Assembly: GCA_027922465.2 (NCBI GenBank)
Contig: BQMF02000029.1
Span: 806,001 to 870,000, forward strand
Length of the DNA stretch: 64,000 nucleotides
Reading direction: 5' to 3'
Source of the DNA: Turritopsis dohrnii
Taxonomy: Eukaryota; Cnidaria; Hydrozoa; Anthoathecata; Oceaniidae
Shown one piece after another: positions 11,831 to 24,662 of the stretch; positions within the stretch are counted from its first letter, which is position 1, and every line of letters begins with the position of its first letter. Under the pieces are notes generated by a model, which was given only the letters and a program-made list of their open reading frames with translations, searched no databases and was not told the origin of the DNA. The position numbers and the translations under genes are program-made.

Positions 11831-14134
11831 TTTAGACCAGTGCTCAAAGTGGTCCTAAAGCAAGCAGTTAGAGGAAAACATGTTACTCAACAAGAAATTG
11901 AGGCAGAAAGACATTTTGACAGAAAGATAGACCTTTTCATGAATTACATCACAACAAGCAACGTTTCGTCAAGGTGAATATTAATGACGTTTGCGCTGTT
12001 TACAAAGAATAACGACACCTTAAGGAAAAATATTTCACGAAGCTCTTTTTTTTAAGGTTAAATACGTAATAATCTATGAACTTAGAAACGGGGCGATGTT
12101 TGAAGTGCTGCAATTAATGAAAAGGTATATAAGTGTTCGATAAATAAGTATAAAATGTTTTCAAGAAAGGGTTGTTTAAACAAATTTGAGTTCTAAAATC
12201 ATTTTAACAAGTAGACCCACCTTTGTCACCCAACCTGACCCCTCCAAGTGTTATGACGTATCGACTGTCCAGTTGAGAGAGTAGAGAGAAGAACTTCAAG
12301 ATCTGTTAGGGTCTCTTGACGTTTTTGAAGATCATGATCATAAAAACAGCATCAAACAATTTTTGCGAACTAAATATTCCTTAAACAATTAAACAATTGC
12401 AGAAATCAAACTGTCTTAACTAATGCTTCTCTGATTTACAAGTTGTTGCTTCCAGTACTTTCATTTCGAGGAATCCATGGCTTCAAATTGTTACATCTGT
12501 TTGTTTTAAAGATTGAATTTCTTATGCATATTAATGATTTCTTCTTCTTTTCATTACTTCTGTACTTCTATACTTATTAGCTATAATATATCAGTACATT
12601 TCGATTTCTTATCATTACTTCTATTATTCATATTATCATAAAATGTTTTAAGTTAAAAAACTGATCTTCTTGGAAACTGTAGAGATGTAATACATCTTGT
12701 GAATAATCCGCAACTGTACAACTATATGCCATGATAAATATTTCACTAACTATTAACAATAACAACCAGTTTCATTCAATTGATTTCCAGCAGCTGTCTG
12801 AATAATTAATGTCAACATCATCGTTATTTCGTTGGGAACAAACCGATTTCGAAAACAGCTTTTTCATATGGTTCTACACCAGGAATCATAAAAACGTCTA
12901 GTGAAATAGCCTTTGTAATCCCATATGGCCATATTAAAGTGAGAAATACTGGTTGAAGCAAAAATAATCTTGTGAGTTGACGATAGCATGAAGTAATTTA
13001 TTTTAGTTTTGTTAAAACATGACATCTATTGTGTCATCTGCATATCACATTTACCTTATCACATATCACATTTACCTTTAAACTCAAATATTTTTCATCA
13101 CATTTGGATTTCTACCACTATATTTTTGGCATGTGATTTTACAAACTTCAACATCGACAACGAGCCTATTGATAAGGTTACAAATAAAGCTCTCAAATTT
13201 GTTGGAGGTCATAGCAAGGGAACCATCTTTCAAATATTATAAAGTGGAAGCAGATGCAGATGAGATTCTATATTAAGCTATGTGAAAAAATGTCAGAAAC
13301 CAAACTTTGAAAAACAATTCCATTCCAATGTCTGTGTCTTCGTCTTTGAGACAACTGAAAACATCTCTGACAGGTCTGTCAAACGAAACGTCTCAAAGAC
13401 GTCTTTGACTAGCCTTTTATAAAACGTTTTTCACGAGTCGCCTGACTTATTAGTCGTATACGGTTTTTTCCAGTTTTTTGAGTTTAGACACAGTATATAG
13501 GCAAAATTTGTGAAAAACAATTGAAATACAGAAAGCGAATAGCACATCTTCTTATATTTTCTACATAAGTGACAACGTTCAGGGAATCTTTTTTTGATGT
13601 GTTTATATTTCAATTAAGTAATTAAACCTTCCTAAAGATATGAATCTCGTTCCCTGTTGCTGCTTATATATACAGTGATACCTCTCGAAAGTTTTGGTAG
13701 CTAAGATTATTTAATACTATCAGGGCCTATTAGCAGGTGAAGACAATATGGGTGTTGTAGGATATAAAGGATTCCATTCCTTTGCGTTTCAAAAGGATCT
13801 TTGTTTAGAAGAAAAAATAAGCATTTACAGATTTTTTAAGAGTTGTCACAACATGTCTATACAAGAAAACATCTAGCTACTTACACATTCTAAGCGAATG
13901 CTCGTTGTTTGGTGCATGTGCTAAACATATTATCACGACTTCTGTATATATTCTGTACATAATCTGTATCTTTATGCTGTCAGTCAGCCTAACTTTTGAC
14001 AGCCTTCCTAACTTTGGACACACATAATAAGCAGACCTGTCTGGTTTAAAAATTAACATCCATGTTCAACCATGTCACAACAATACGAAAATATTCGATG
14101 AAGCAAATAAAAGATGTTGGCGTATTAATATTAA
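11831..14134. other. intergenic, no gene seen
   Basis: About 2.3 kb of AT-rich sequence. Open frames are short and lack domain motifs. No clear inverted-repeat element was found. Confidence 0.4.
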
Positions 14135-15134
14135 CTAGCCGCCAAGGCGGCGTCGCTCGCCGCCCATGTTCAGCCTGCGTTGTATCACCACCTGCTCCAA
14201 ATTATTGCACTTAGAACCAGCGATAAGACTTCCTTTGCTGCTGGCTTTATCGCTAAATAAAGCTCGTTTGCATGTGAAAAAGAAATACGTTCCTGGTGTT
14301 TTTCAAATCTTGCATGTTCTTAAACCGTTTATTGTCGCGGTCGCATTTAAAATGTCAGCAGACTTTCTTGCTTTACACAATGCATTCCGAACGTGAACTT
14401 CACGTGGTTTTTCTTTGCGATTTTAAACCAATCAAATATCAGTTTAACAATACAGTCAAAACGCAGAGAGAAAAAACTTTTCAACTTATTATTAGCTTTT
14501 GTTTTACGCGCTCTAACATGGGTGCTGTCAGAAGTAGGTAAAAAAATGGTTTCTCTTCTTAAAAAGATCACACGGGAGGAGAAAAAAATGCACGTGCTAA
14601 ATGAATGAAGTGAATAAAAAACGTTCGATCAGATTAAAATAGATTAAAAGAAATCGATTAAAAGAAATTAAGACAACTATTAAGACAAAAGCAAAAAAAT
14701 ATTTTGTTTCATGATACTCCTTTTTTACCTATCGGTTTTTAAAAATTTTGATTGCTCGAAAAAAAGTTCACCCGTCTCAAACAGTCAGGCAAGCGTTAGG
14801 ATACACTGGCAAACCGAATATGCTGTCACGTTCTGTCACTGCTGCTTTTTGTCCAAAATGTTTAATCAGTTAGTTTCTTTGTATTTAGTTGATGTACTGT
14901 TTTCAAAGCCAAGTCAACGTGGAATATAAAACTAACAATAATAATAAAAGCAAAACGTTATTCCTATTAGTTCATCAGCCAAAAAAAGTCACGTTCGATT
15001 GGGGTTGCAATCTATTTGCTTCGAACTCACGTCGCACAAAATAAAATAAAGTAATTTCGCCCACAACTCAATCTACCATTTTGCGTGACTTACGAACAAA
15101 CAGACAGACGGAGAATCGGCTATTAATATATAGA
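14135..15134 (-). mobile_element. non-autonomous Helitron A (type I 3' module)
   Basis: On minus the element starts TCTATATATTAATAGCC and ends with the hairpin GCCGCCTTGGCGGC merged into CTAG. These are the Helitron hallmarks: 5' TC, a 3' hairpin, CTRR, and insertion between A and T. On plus it appears as CTAG at 14135, with A at 14134 to its left, and ends in GA at 15134. A second GC-rich palindrome (GCGGCGAGCGACGCCGC) lies just inside the terminal hairpin. No Rep/helicase gene is present. Its 3' third matches Helitron D, not B, C or F. Confidence 0.88.
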
Positions 15135-16041
15135 CTAGCCGCCAAGGCGGCGTCGCTCGCCGCCCATGTGACCTGCTCTGTGTCACCCCGGAGACCCCAG
15201 TAAACCTCATATTTCCTGAAAAACAGCTCGTACAACCTGTGTTCAGACAGAGGCAGATTCGAAATCAAATATCAAATATCAGTTTAAACAATGATTACAA
15301 AAAAACCCAAATTTCATGATGTGTTACTTATTTATTTTTTAAAACAATCGTTGATCAGTACAACAATACACTCAAAACGTAGGGAGAAAAAACTTAAACT
15401 TTTTATTAGCCTTTGTTTTAAAAAACGCTCTAACATGGGTGCTATCAAACAGGGGGAAAATGGTTTCTCTTCTTAAAAAGTTCACACGGGAGGAGAGAAA
15501 AAAGGCACGTGCTAAATGAATAAAAAGAATAAAAAAACGTTCGATCAGAACAATTAACAATTAAAAAAAGAAATTAAATTATTAAAAGAAAAGCAAAAGA
15601 AAAACATTTTGTTTTATGATACTCTTTTTTTACCTATCGGTTTTTAAACATTATGATTGCTCAAAAAAAAGTTCACCCGTCTCAGACAGCCAGGCAAGAG
15701 TTAGTGGCAAACCGAACATGCTGCCACGTTCTGCCACTGCTGCTTTATGTCCAAAACGTTTAATCAGTTAGTTTCTTTTTATTTAGTTGATGTACTGTTT
15801 TCAAAGCCAAGTCAACGTGGAATATAAAACTAACAATAATAATAAAAACAAAACGTTAGTCCTATTAGTTCATCAGCCAAAAAGTCATGTTCGATTGGGG
15901 TTAGAATGTATTTGCTTCGAACTCACGTCGCACACAAAAAAGGAAATAATTTCGCTCACAACTCAATCTACCATTTTGCGTGACTTACAAACAAACAAAC
16001 AGACAGACAGACAGACAGAGAATCGGCTATTAATATATAGA
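15135..16041 (-). mobile_element. non-autonomous Helitron B (type II 3' module)
   Basis: Directly abuts Helitron A with no base between them (GA then CTAG at 15133-15138) and has the required T at 16042. The 5' portion is close to copy A, including the ACAAACAGACAG-type microsatellite near the 5' end. The 3' module matches copies C and F. The arrangement shows B inserted at the A|T junction formed by the 5' end of A. Confidence 0.88.
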
Positions 16042-17741
16042 TGGCGCAAATAACGTTTTTACAAAAGATTTCAAATTCCCTAAAGTATCATCAAAACAAG
16101 TGGCTTGCCGGAGTTCAAGCTTAAAGAGAATCATTGTATGCATGAAGATTAATAGCAAATTTTTGTGTATTTTGGACAGACACTAGTATTCTTCAGATAA
16201 TACAGGCGAAAAGACAAAATACGAAAATACAAATGGGGGAAAGCATTAAATTGCCTTAAAAAGCACAATATGTGCAACTTGAAAAGTATGTCTTGTATGT
16301 CTTCTATGTATGTGAATTGAGTTTAATTGACAATATGAATTATTGATGTGTCTTATATTTTGCAGATTCCTTTTTCTTTTTTCTTGCACCTGCAGTTAGG
16401 AGTAATCGTTTAAGTTGTCCTTTTTCACAAATGAGTGAAAATCTTCAAATGATGAAAAATAAGCCAGCTTTTTCCTGGACTCTCGTGAATACAATACAAT
16501 TTTGGGGCAATTCCCATAAATTTATATGCTTTTGTGAATATTGATAATGAAAATCTTGCTAAAGATCGCATATTCAATTTAATTGTTGTCTTTCCAAAAA
16601 AAGTCTGAATGTTTTTATAGTAAAACAATATATATTTGTAGTTGACAACTTTCCAATTTTGAAATTTAAGCAAATTCTGTAGAAACCCCCTGGAAACTCT
16701 TCCTTCAAAGTAGCTGAAGTTTCTGCTAATTAACAAGTAAAGGTATCTCAAAAATCTATTACCCGAAAACTAGCTGCCCAGCTAAGAAAACAATCTCACT
16801 GTCATTCAGCATCTAGGTGCCCAAATAAATAAATTTGATGTTAGTGACTGGTGTGTCACTAACTGGTGTTCTCACTCTCAGCTCATTTATTTACTATAAC
16901 ATTTGGTGCATGCATTGACTACATGATTGGCTCTCGTGGAGATGCCCTTGTAGGAAACTGCTGACTTCCTTTTCTCACGACTTTCATTACAGTTCATTAT
17001 TTTTGAAACTGCCAATACTCTAAGACCAACATGTATCAGTAAAGTAAAACAAAGTAAATTTCAACAAGGTTGTATGTGTTTTAGCAATGGTTTTATACGG
17101 TGTGTGCTGGAACCTTGGAAAAGCCAAGGAATACCAAGGAAGACTATTTTATTTTAAAAACTCAACTTAAGAAAAAATCTGAAATGTTAATTGAAATTAT
17201 TAACGATATTCTGTGGAATATCCATGCATGATAATTTTAACAGCTTTTAACATCTATCAACTTATAATAGTGTTTCAAAGTTCTGTTTTTATGTATTTAG
17301 GTCAGTTGGAAGCACCATGAAATATCGATTTTCTTCCAAAAATGAGATTCGGTCTACTTAGAAATGTATGGTCATACACCGTTCCATAGTAACACAGTTT
17401 TATCAATCTTGATAAAACTCACGCAAAAAACAGTTGTTATGTTTTTTGCCATTTAATTTTAGTCTTTTGTATCGTGGAAAATTAGGACCCCGGCAACTAA
17501 CACCGCAAAAGTCAACGTTTCCCGTAATTAAGAGTGGGAACTTAAAAACTCGTGAATCAAGACTTCTTATCGAAAATTACGAAGCAAGGATGTAATGAAA
17601 GTTTCCTCCTCTTCTTTACTAATGATTATTTAGAAACGAGGCTATTATTAAGACAGTTTCAACTCGAAGATTTGAGTCAGACGTTTAAGGAAAGAAGAAA
17701 AACAAAAAAAGACAAATGTCAACGACACATCCAAGATTTAT
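16042..17741. other. intergenic, no gene seen
   Basis: About 1.7 kb of AT-rich sequence. The open frame at 16425-16751 (minus) has no motif I recognise. Nothing else is supported. Confidence 0.4.
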
Positions 17742-17782
17742 TTGCGACGTTTTGAGCGTCCACAACGCTCATCTTCAAGCTT
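17742..17782 (-). ncRNA. degenerate hammerhead-ribozyme-like motif
   Basis: On minus the order is TTGAAGA, TGAGCG, loop TTGTGGA, CGCTC, AAAA, CGTCGC. A hammerhead core needs CUGANGA, stem II, then GAAA. Here stem II is intact (GAGCG with CGCTC), but the first core base is T instead of C and GAAA reads AAAA. Penelope-like elements are known to carry hammerheads in their terminal repeats, and this one lies 3' of a Penelope-like ORF. I read it as a decayed ribozyme. Self-cleavage is not expected. Confidence 0.5.
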
Positions 17783-17871
17783 ACAACATTACTACAAAAT
17801 TCGTATTTTATATAAAAAATATAATCTATTCAACTGGGAAATCTTTACAAAAACGTAACTAGGCGACAAAA

Positions 17872-19505
17872 TTAGTTGTATAAGAGAAGTGGAGCAGAAC
17901 GAATAGTCTTATTGAGTACCAGGTTGTCTCGTAAACTAAAAAGAGACTCTTTAAGTTCTAGTAGAAAAGAATTGTCAGCATGAGCAAGAATACTAAAATC
18001 ATCAAAACTGAATGTGTGACCGGTAAATGAAACATGTTCACGGATGGCTGTAAGGCTACCACTGGAAGAAACTTTGCCTGTTAATGAAGAAACGCCCAAG
18101 TGTTCACTCATTCTGACTTTAAAATGGCGCTTAGTTTGGCCAATATAGGATGCATTGCAGCAACCACACGAAAAACGGTAAACAATGCCAGAAATGAGGT
18201 CCCGACAAGGACGATCTTTAAACTTGAATAAACTAGAAAGTCTACATGTAGATTTGAAATCAACATTTAACTTACAGTAAGGCAAGTTTTTCTTAACAAT
18301 TTTGAAAAGTCTAGTTCTAACTTGGTGGGAAACACTACCCAAGTAAGGAAGAATAAGCAAGAGCTCCTTCTTCTTTACAGTAGTAATCTTCGTTATGTCA
18401 GTGTGTGACTTGTCTAAGAAAGTTTTTATGCAACGGTCAATGAAAGAAATAGGATAACTATTCTTTTTGAATAGTCTTTAATTTCACAAAGTTCTAAGTA
18501 AAAATTAGAGTAGCTGGAGCATAAGCGAAAAGATCTATGAATAATAGTGTAAATCATACCAAACTTAAAGGGCATGGGAATGAAACTATCAAAGTGAGTG
18601 TAAACACCACTAAAAGTAGTTTTACGAAAAACTGAAGTGCTGAATTTGTCAATGTTGCGAAAAATTTCAACATCTAAAAATGACATTTTGTTGTCAGACT
18701 CTGATTCAAAGGTAAAATTAATATTGGTATGACAAGTATTAAGATAATCACGAAAATCTGTTAAATGATCAGGAGATCTAAAAAGCACAAAGATATCATC
18801 CACATAACGTCGATAATAAACAGGTTTAAATTCAGATGGGCAATTATCAAGCCAAGCCTTTTCATGGTGAGCTAGAAAAGCATTAGCCAGAGTTGGGCCT
18901 AAAGGTGATCCCATGACAACACCATCTATTTGTTGGTAAAATCTATTATCAAATACAAAATACGATTCTTTAGTGGCAAGAGATAATAAATTTTTAAACT
19001 CACTTTTTGTGAGGCCACTAACGTTATCAGTACTTTTAAATAAATTGTCAGTGCAAATATCAATTGTTTCATCTAAAGGGACATTAGTAAATAAACTATC
19101 AACATCTAAGCTGCCCATAAATAACTGAGCATCCTGATCAACAATTTTAGAAGCGAAGCTAAATGAATCCTTAACAGTGTATTCATTTTTAGTAATCTCA
19201 GATAATAAAGGAACTAAAAACTTGGCTAGTTTATAAGTAGGAGTGCCTATAGCAGATAAAATAGGGCGGAAAGGTGGGCAACCGTTGACTGCTGTCTTGT
19301 GTATCTTACAAAGTCCGTATAAAATTCCAGGTCTGCTCCCAACAGGGCATAACTTATTGTAGACACTTTGAGAAATGCTACATTTCTTAAGAAGAGAAAG
19401 ATAGGTATTTCGTAATCTCTTTTCCTGGTTAATGATAAAGTTGGTTACAAATATCAGACGTTTAAAAAGGAGCTGCCCCTTGCCTTTTGTTCTTTTTAAA
19501 AACAC
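17872..19505 (-). pseudogene. Penelope-type RT + GIY-YIG endonuclease
   Basis: The RT part (19505-18426) contains RPGILYGLCKIHK, SLDVDSLFTNVPLDETIDI (motif A), GVVMGSPLGPTLANAFLAHH (motif B) and RRYVDDIFVLF (motif C with the YVDD box). The endonuclease part (about 18360-17872) contains a Cys-rich GIVYRFSCGCCNASYIGQTK, the GIY-YIG core with its conserved Arg a little downstream, and ends KTIRSAPLLLYN as Penelope-like proteins do. The two halves are in different frames. A one-base shift in an A-rich run near 18465 (CAAAAAGAA on minus) would join them. Catalytic residues remain, so the break may be recent or an assembly error. Confidence 0.88.
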
Positions 19506-21489
19506 GTCAAGCTAAAAAGACACAGCCATAAAGAGATTTCCTACTTTTCTTTGCACTTTTTGAATAGATTACAGTTTTTAAATAGATTAGACGTGAAATA
19601 AACTGTTAAGATTCTCCTTATTTGCTTTTGTGTTTATTATTGTAGATTGACTTGTTTGTTTTTGCCAAGTGTCATTTATGGTTCGACAAATGAATGCGGA
19701 ACATAGGTACACTTTAATTATTACGCATATAAGGCTAAACTCATACGCCTTTGGCAAGATATTTAAAATCTGATGGAGAATCAAGATAGAGATTACGAAT
19801 ATACTTTGTAACATCATGAAGATTAATCGGAAATTGGTATTTGTAAACAATTTAAGAGCATTTAGGAATATTTAACAGGAATGAACAGATCCACACCACG
19901 ATTAAAATTGGTTATGTTGTTATGCCTCTATAATTTATGTTGGGAAAACTAAAAAACTCCGAAATTGGCCAACTGTTTCGTGATGATAATGGCACAGCCA
20001 TTTTTATTCAGGTTTCTTTATTTTTAAAAATAAAATCAATAATGTTTAACGAATCTACTAAATCAAAGTTTTTCTAATGATCTTACTAATAGGTTGAATC
20101 TTACTCGATGTTCCAGGATTTCGTTTTGGATGTGAATTCTAGTGGTATACTTTTTGATCCGAAAACAGTTTTAAATAAGATAATTTTTTAATCCAAACTG
20201 GTATTTCTATAACCCGAATTTTCTCAACTGATATACAATTTCATAAGACATAATTTCTAGCAGTAACGTTCACAAGGGTGTGTTTAAAGGTGAATATCCA
20301 CTTCGGAATAATGAAATGATACTTCATGGTACAAGAATATCCGCAACAACACTTTTTCATCAGAAGTTTTTTATGGAATGCTATATGTTATACGTAAAAC
20401 TTCATGGTAGGTTTCTTTGCTTACGCAGAAATCCAATTATATCAAACATTCCTGATTGAAGAAAAATTTCACCTTTTTTGGCTTGAAAAGCAACTTATAA
20501 CAACTAACACAATTAATTCCTAAGATTCTGAAAAACAAAAAAACTTACATTCAATAGAACAATTATAAGGACAGACATTAGATCTCCAGACCAATGAATT
20601 TTCAAATACTTAACTTTAATGATACGAACGGATTTCTTTTTCCTTGTTTTACAGAAATCACGCCATGCACGTATCGTTTTCTAATCGACTACAAATAATA
20701 ATGACGTAATAATGGCTCTTTAAAAGAAAAAACATCGCTATTATTTTGAGTAATGATTTTGTATTTAAATGCGTGTGCAAATATAACTACATTTACAAAC
20801 AATCATTTCTCGAGTCAAAGTTACGAGTGTTTGAAAATTGAAGTTATATCGGACATCTTACGTTTATGTAAAACTATTATTTTGGTAAGTGAATACTTTG
20901 AAATAATTTTCATCGTAGAAGTATTTACTCATGTTATCTTTTATCAAATATATTAAGACACACTATTCTTGATGCCCTCTGGAAAGTGCAGGTCGAAATG
21001 TTATCAAATAAAAAAAGGTTAACAGCCTTAGCGATTGTTGTTAGTTAAGCATGTATAAGCTTCTGGTTATACTATTAATAATCAAGTGCCCGTAACAATG
21101 CGTTTAAATTAATACAAACGTTATCGCTGGGAACTACTCCTTGAGGAACTTCTGATATAATGTTTTGGTTTATGCGTTCATACAAAGGAAAGAGCATTTA
21201 AATTTCTTTAAGCCTGGTTCAGACTTGAGGATTACGATGATTACACCAAATTTTAATCGTCGTAAACCAGGCTTTAGGAATACTTGTGAAAATATTTTGT
21301 GAATTTCAACTCAAGCCAGTTTGATTTTTTTAGCCAAAAGCAAAACAAAACAATAATTTTGATGAGGATGTTCAAATTGATCATATATTTCGTATAACTT
21401 CACATTGCTGTGGGACTGCTTGTAAATTTTATCATCATTATTGTGTATTGGTTTTTTTTATACATACATATGTATGAGTATGTTTATGT
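19506..21489. other. intergenic, no gene seen
   Basis: About 2 kb of AT-rich sequence. Short open frames lack recognisable motifs. No structured repeat is supported. Confidence 0.4.
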
Positions 21490-21633
21490 GACAGGATTCA
21501 AACATTACATTTTTGCAGTCAAAACACTTACAAAAATAATTGAACAAATGAGGCTAAGCCCGAACCTTATCCTCACTAACCCATACACATTTCACAAGGT
21601 TTACACCTTAAAGTTTAATGTTTGAATCCTGTC
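21490..21633. mobile_element. 144-bp MITE
   Basis: Perfect 18-bp terminal inverted repeats GACAGGATTCAAACATTA at 21490-21507, mirrored at 21616-21633. Non-coding. The small open frame across it is incidental. The superfamily is not assignable. Confidence 0.65.
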
Positions 21634-21829
21634 TCATGAGCTGTCTGGTATACTACATTATGAAGAAAGTCTGAGAAAATTATTTATACACAAGGTGTGT
21701 TTGAAGGCTAGCCTTTGAAAATTGTTTTCTTTACATTTTGGTTATTTGACAGGGTGATCGACTGTTTAATTTCTCATAACTGGACATCAACAAACATGAT
21801 ACAACAACACTGTAATTCATACCTTTAGG

Positions 21830-21911
21830 GAAGAAATTTTCGTGAAACTTAATTGCGCAAAAATCGGCCAATTTTACCTTCTGAACCGCGCAAATTTATT
21901 CCCTAAAAGTA
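21830..21911. mobile_element. 82-bp MITE, TACCTTTAGGG family
   Basis: Terminal inverted repeats TACCTTTAGGGAAGAAATTT on the left and, at the right end read on minus, TACTTTTAGGGAATAAATTT (18 of 20 match). The termini resemble those of the larger element at 39143-39819 (TACCTAAAGGGAAGAT), so both probably belong to one family. Confidence 0.6.
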
Positions 21912-23135
21912 TTTCTATCTCAAAGAAGTGTACTATGTAACATCAAAATATTGAGTTCGGAGCATGTTGTTATACTTTTTATTATATTGTTTTTTGGTAT
22001 ACTTGTTCTCTCTTGTTGGAGATATCCTATTGGCTAAACATTCTAAAATCCACGTCATACAGCATGATTTTTAGGCCCGTTAATTTCCATTAGTTTATGG
22101 TTCAAATAATTCATACTGTTCATTCATACCATTGTAATTCACCCTAATGGCGATCGATGCAAACTTAACACGCTGTCTAGACAACCAAGATCAAAAGTGT
22201 AAAGAAACCCAAAATTAGAGGAAGAATATGTTAAATGGTGGTATTGGGGTAATTGCATACTAGGAATAATCAAGTTGTTAAAGTAGTATGTTGAGTTCTA
22301 GAAGGACCCTAACAATACGAGAATGTTTGGGATGTAAGGGCGTTTCACATAGCTATAAAAAAGGCAAAAGGGGCCGCGTGATTACGTTGGTATTGCATGT
22401 ATTTACCAACAAACGAATGAGAAATAACAGTTTGTCAGGAAACTATGAAAATAAAGAGTTATCTCCTGTCTATCGATGTTACATTATCAATACAGATCAT
22501 GTAATAACATGTTACAAATTTTTTCCGCTATCTCGAATCTAAGTTGACGCCAGCCAAGAATAATTTATGATCATTAAATGAATTGCATAGTTGCATTGTT
22601 TTTTGTAGTCTATAAACATACTGTGCCATGGTAACACTTTGATGTAAGTTAAGTACACAAGTTTGTGCGTCAACTAATTAATTATGTTTACGTATTCAAG
22701 AAACATCAAATATTGTTGGAATGCAGAAGTTCTTTATTTCTGATGTTCACTATAAAGCTAAGTGTGAACAGAATTGGCGCTGTCGCAAATGATCATCGTA
22801 AAAAACAATTAATTCTTGTTTAGTGGACACACTTTTGGAATAAAAAACACCTGCTTATCGTTAATTTCTGTCACAAATTTTTTGCGATAGGAATTGAAAA
22901 TGTTTTCATTTTCAAAAATTAATTCGTCGCAAATTAAAGCCGATGTAAACAAATTACAATTTGAATAGATCTTTTGTTTTAAAGATCAATTTTTGCGTAT
23001 TTCTAAAAAATATAAAAAAGAACATGATATAAAGAAAAAAGAAGAGAGTGAGGTTATACTTTACGAAAAGTTATACCAAAACAAGAAACATGGGACGAAA
23101 AAGTCAATTAACTTTTAGAGACTTTTAAGAGACTC
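21912..23135. other. intergenic, no gene seen
   Basis: No supported coding or repeat structure. Confidence 0.4.
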
Positions 23136-24206
23136 TTCTCTTGTAGCCAGGAGACCCATCTACTCTTAGCCTGCTTACTCAACGAGCCGCAGGCGAGTAG
23201 CTGGGTACAACCTCTTAGTCAGATTTTGGCTAAAGCGCGCTGATTGGTTCATCACTTTTCACATAATTTTATTTGTAATTTTCTGCAATGGTCTCACTTA
23301 CCAGGTTCAAAAAATAAGGTTGCTTATAGATTAAACTGTGAAAAGAAAAAACAGGTGTACAAAGAAAAAACAATGATGGCGACTGGGGTTTGCGATGAGC
23401 TACTCTTACAATCTGTAAAAGTAAGTCTCAAAAATCATATTAAAGATATTATTATCAAAACGAAGCAGTCGGAAGCTATTCAAAGTATAAGTCAAGAGTG
23501 AGACACTTTATGTGTACTCCCCACTTCTTATGGCAAAAGTTTAAGTTAAAATATTTTATCCAGAATACTTGTTGATAATAGAAACCAGGTAACAATTCCA
23601 CAAAAAACCTTGTTCTAATTTACTACAGATGAATTAAAACTTTCATTTTGAAGTGCTGGGTTAAGACGTGAAATTGTTATCTTTGTTTGGTTAACCACAG
23701 CGAAAACAACAAATAGGGTAGACGGAGTAATGAGAATGAAATATATACGCTACACAGCAAGGTTACTTTTATGCGAGATAATTTTGAAATCTTTTTTTTA
23801 AGTTTAAAACTATTTGATTTCTTTATTTATATTTATTAATTCGTCAATAGATTCAATACAAAATAACATCATCCTGAGAAACTAAATTGCTTTTTAAAAT
23901 CTGTTTTATACTGTAATTCCTTTCACTCAAGCAGAGGGGAGCTCCTTCGTTTATCTTTTTTATCAAGAAACTATTATGCTATAAACTTCAAAGTTTTTCA
24001 TTTGTTGATGTTTCAGCCATATTTAATTCATTTAATTATTCGTAATGTTTATGCCGTTGACGTAATAATTATGTATGTTAACCGCCAATTTTTAAAATTT
24101 TGAATTTGAATTTCTTCATACTAATTTTTCAACTGTCAGGGGTTGAACCCAGCTACTTCTCGACTTTGAGAGAATGTAGCTGGGTCTCCTGGCTACTTCT
24201 CTTGCG
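23136..24206. mobile_element. 1.07-kb inverted-repeat element with short coding relic
   Basis: Imperfect terminal inverted repeats of about 70 bp. The left arm near 23145-23215 contains GTAGCCAGGAGACCCA and GAGTAGCTGGGTACAACC. The right arm near 24137-24200 has their reverse complements. The exact ends and target duplication are not clear. Inside, 23385-23501 (plus) encodes MMATGVCDELLLQSVKVSLK and then KTKQSEAIQSISQE before a stop. This resembles the segment just before the Walker A box of RecQ-type helicases, but it is too short to be sure. Confidence 0.5.
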
Positions 24207-24662
24207 GAGTGCGTCAGGAAATATTCTTGTCTTTATGACAAAATATCTCAAAAACAAAAAATACTTTCGCTTTTTCTTCTTTTTTTGTTTCATTCCATTT
24301 TTCTATCAAAGTCAGGGCCCGCGCTATGAATTTGAAAGTGGAGGGGCCACATTTTATACTGATTAATTTTGAAATCGGCAATTTAGAGTGAAGGCGCCAC
24401 CATGGTTGGCGCCGGAGGGCAAGGAAAGTTTTTGCAATTTTGACAGCTCTAGATTGGCTGACAGTGTACTGATTCCTAAAGATTTATGGACCTACAATAA
24501 TCTTTTAATCATTTTTAAAGAGAACTCCAAAGTAATTATAACTATAAAAATATAGAATATATACCATAAATCAGAATCCACAGATTTCCCAAAAATATTT
24601 CCCAAAAATATTTTTTCGAAACCGAGCCAACAAATTTGTTGGCTATATTTACCAAAGAAATG

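Larger units (their letters stand above)
17742..19505 (-). mobile_element. Penelope-like element, 5' truncated
   Basis: A minus-strand retroelement with a Penelope-type reverse transcriptase followed by a GIY-YIG endonuclease and then a short 3' tail containing the hammerhead-like relic. The RT begins without its usual N-terminal region, so the copy is 5' truncated near 19505. No second terminal repeat was recognised. Confidence 0.88.

Noticed and set aside
14166..14929. Small ORFs inside the Helitrons
   Set aside because: They recur in different frames among copies, carry no motifs, and lie in non-autonomous elements.
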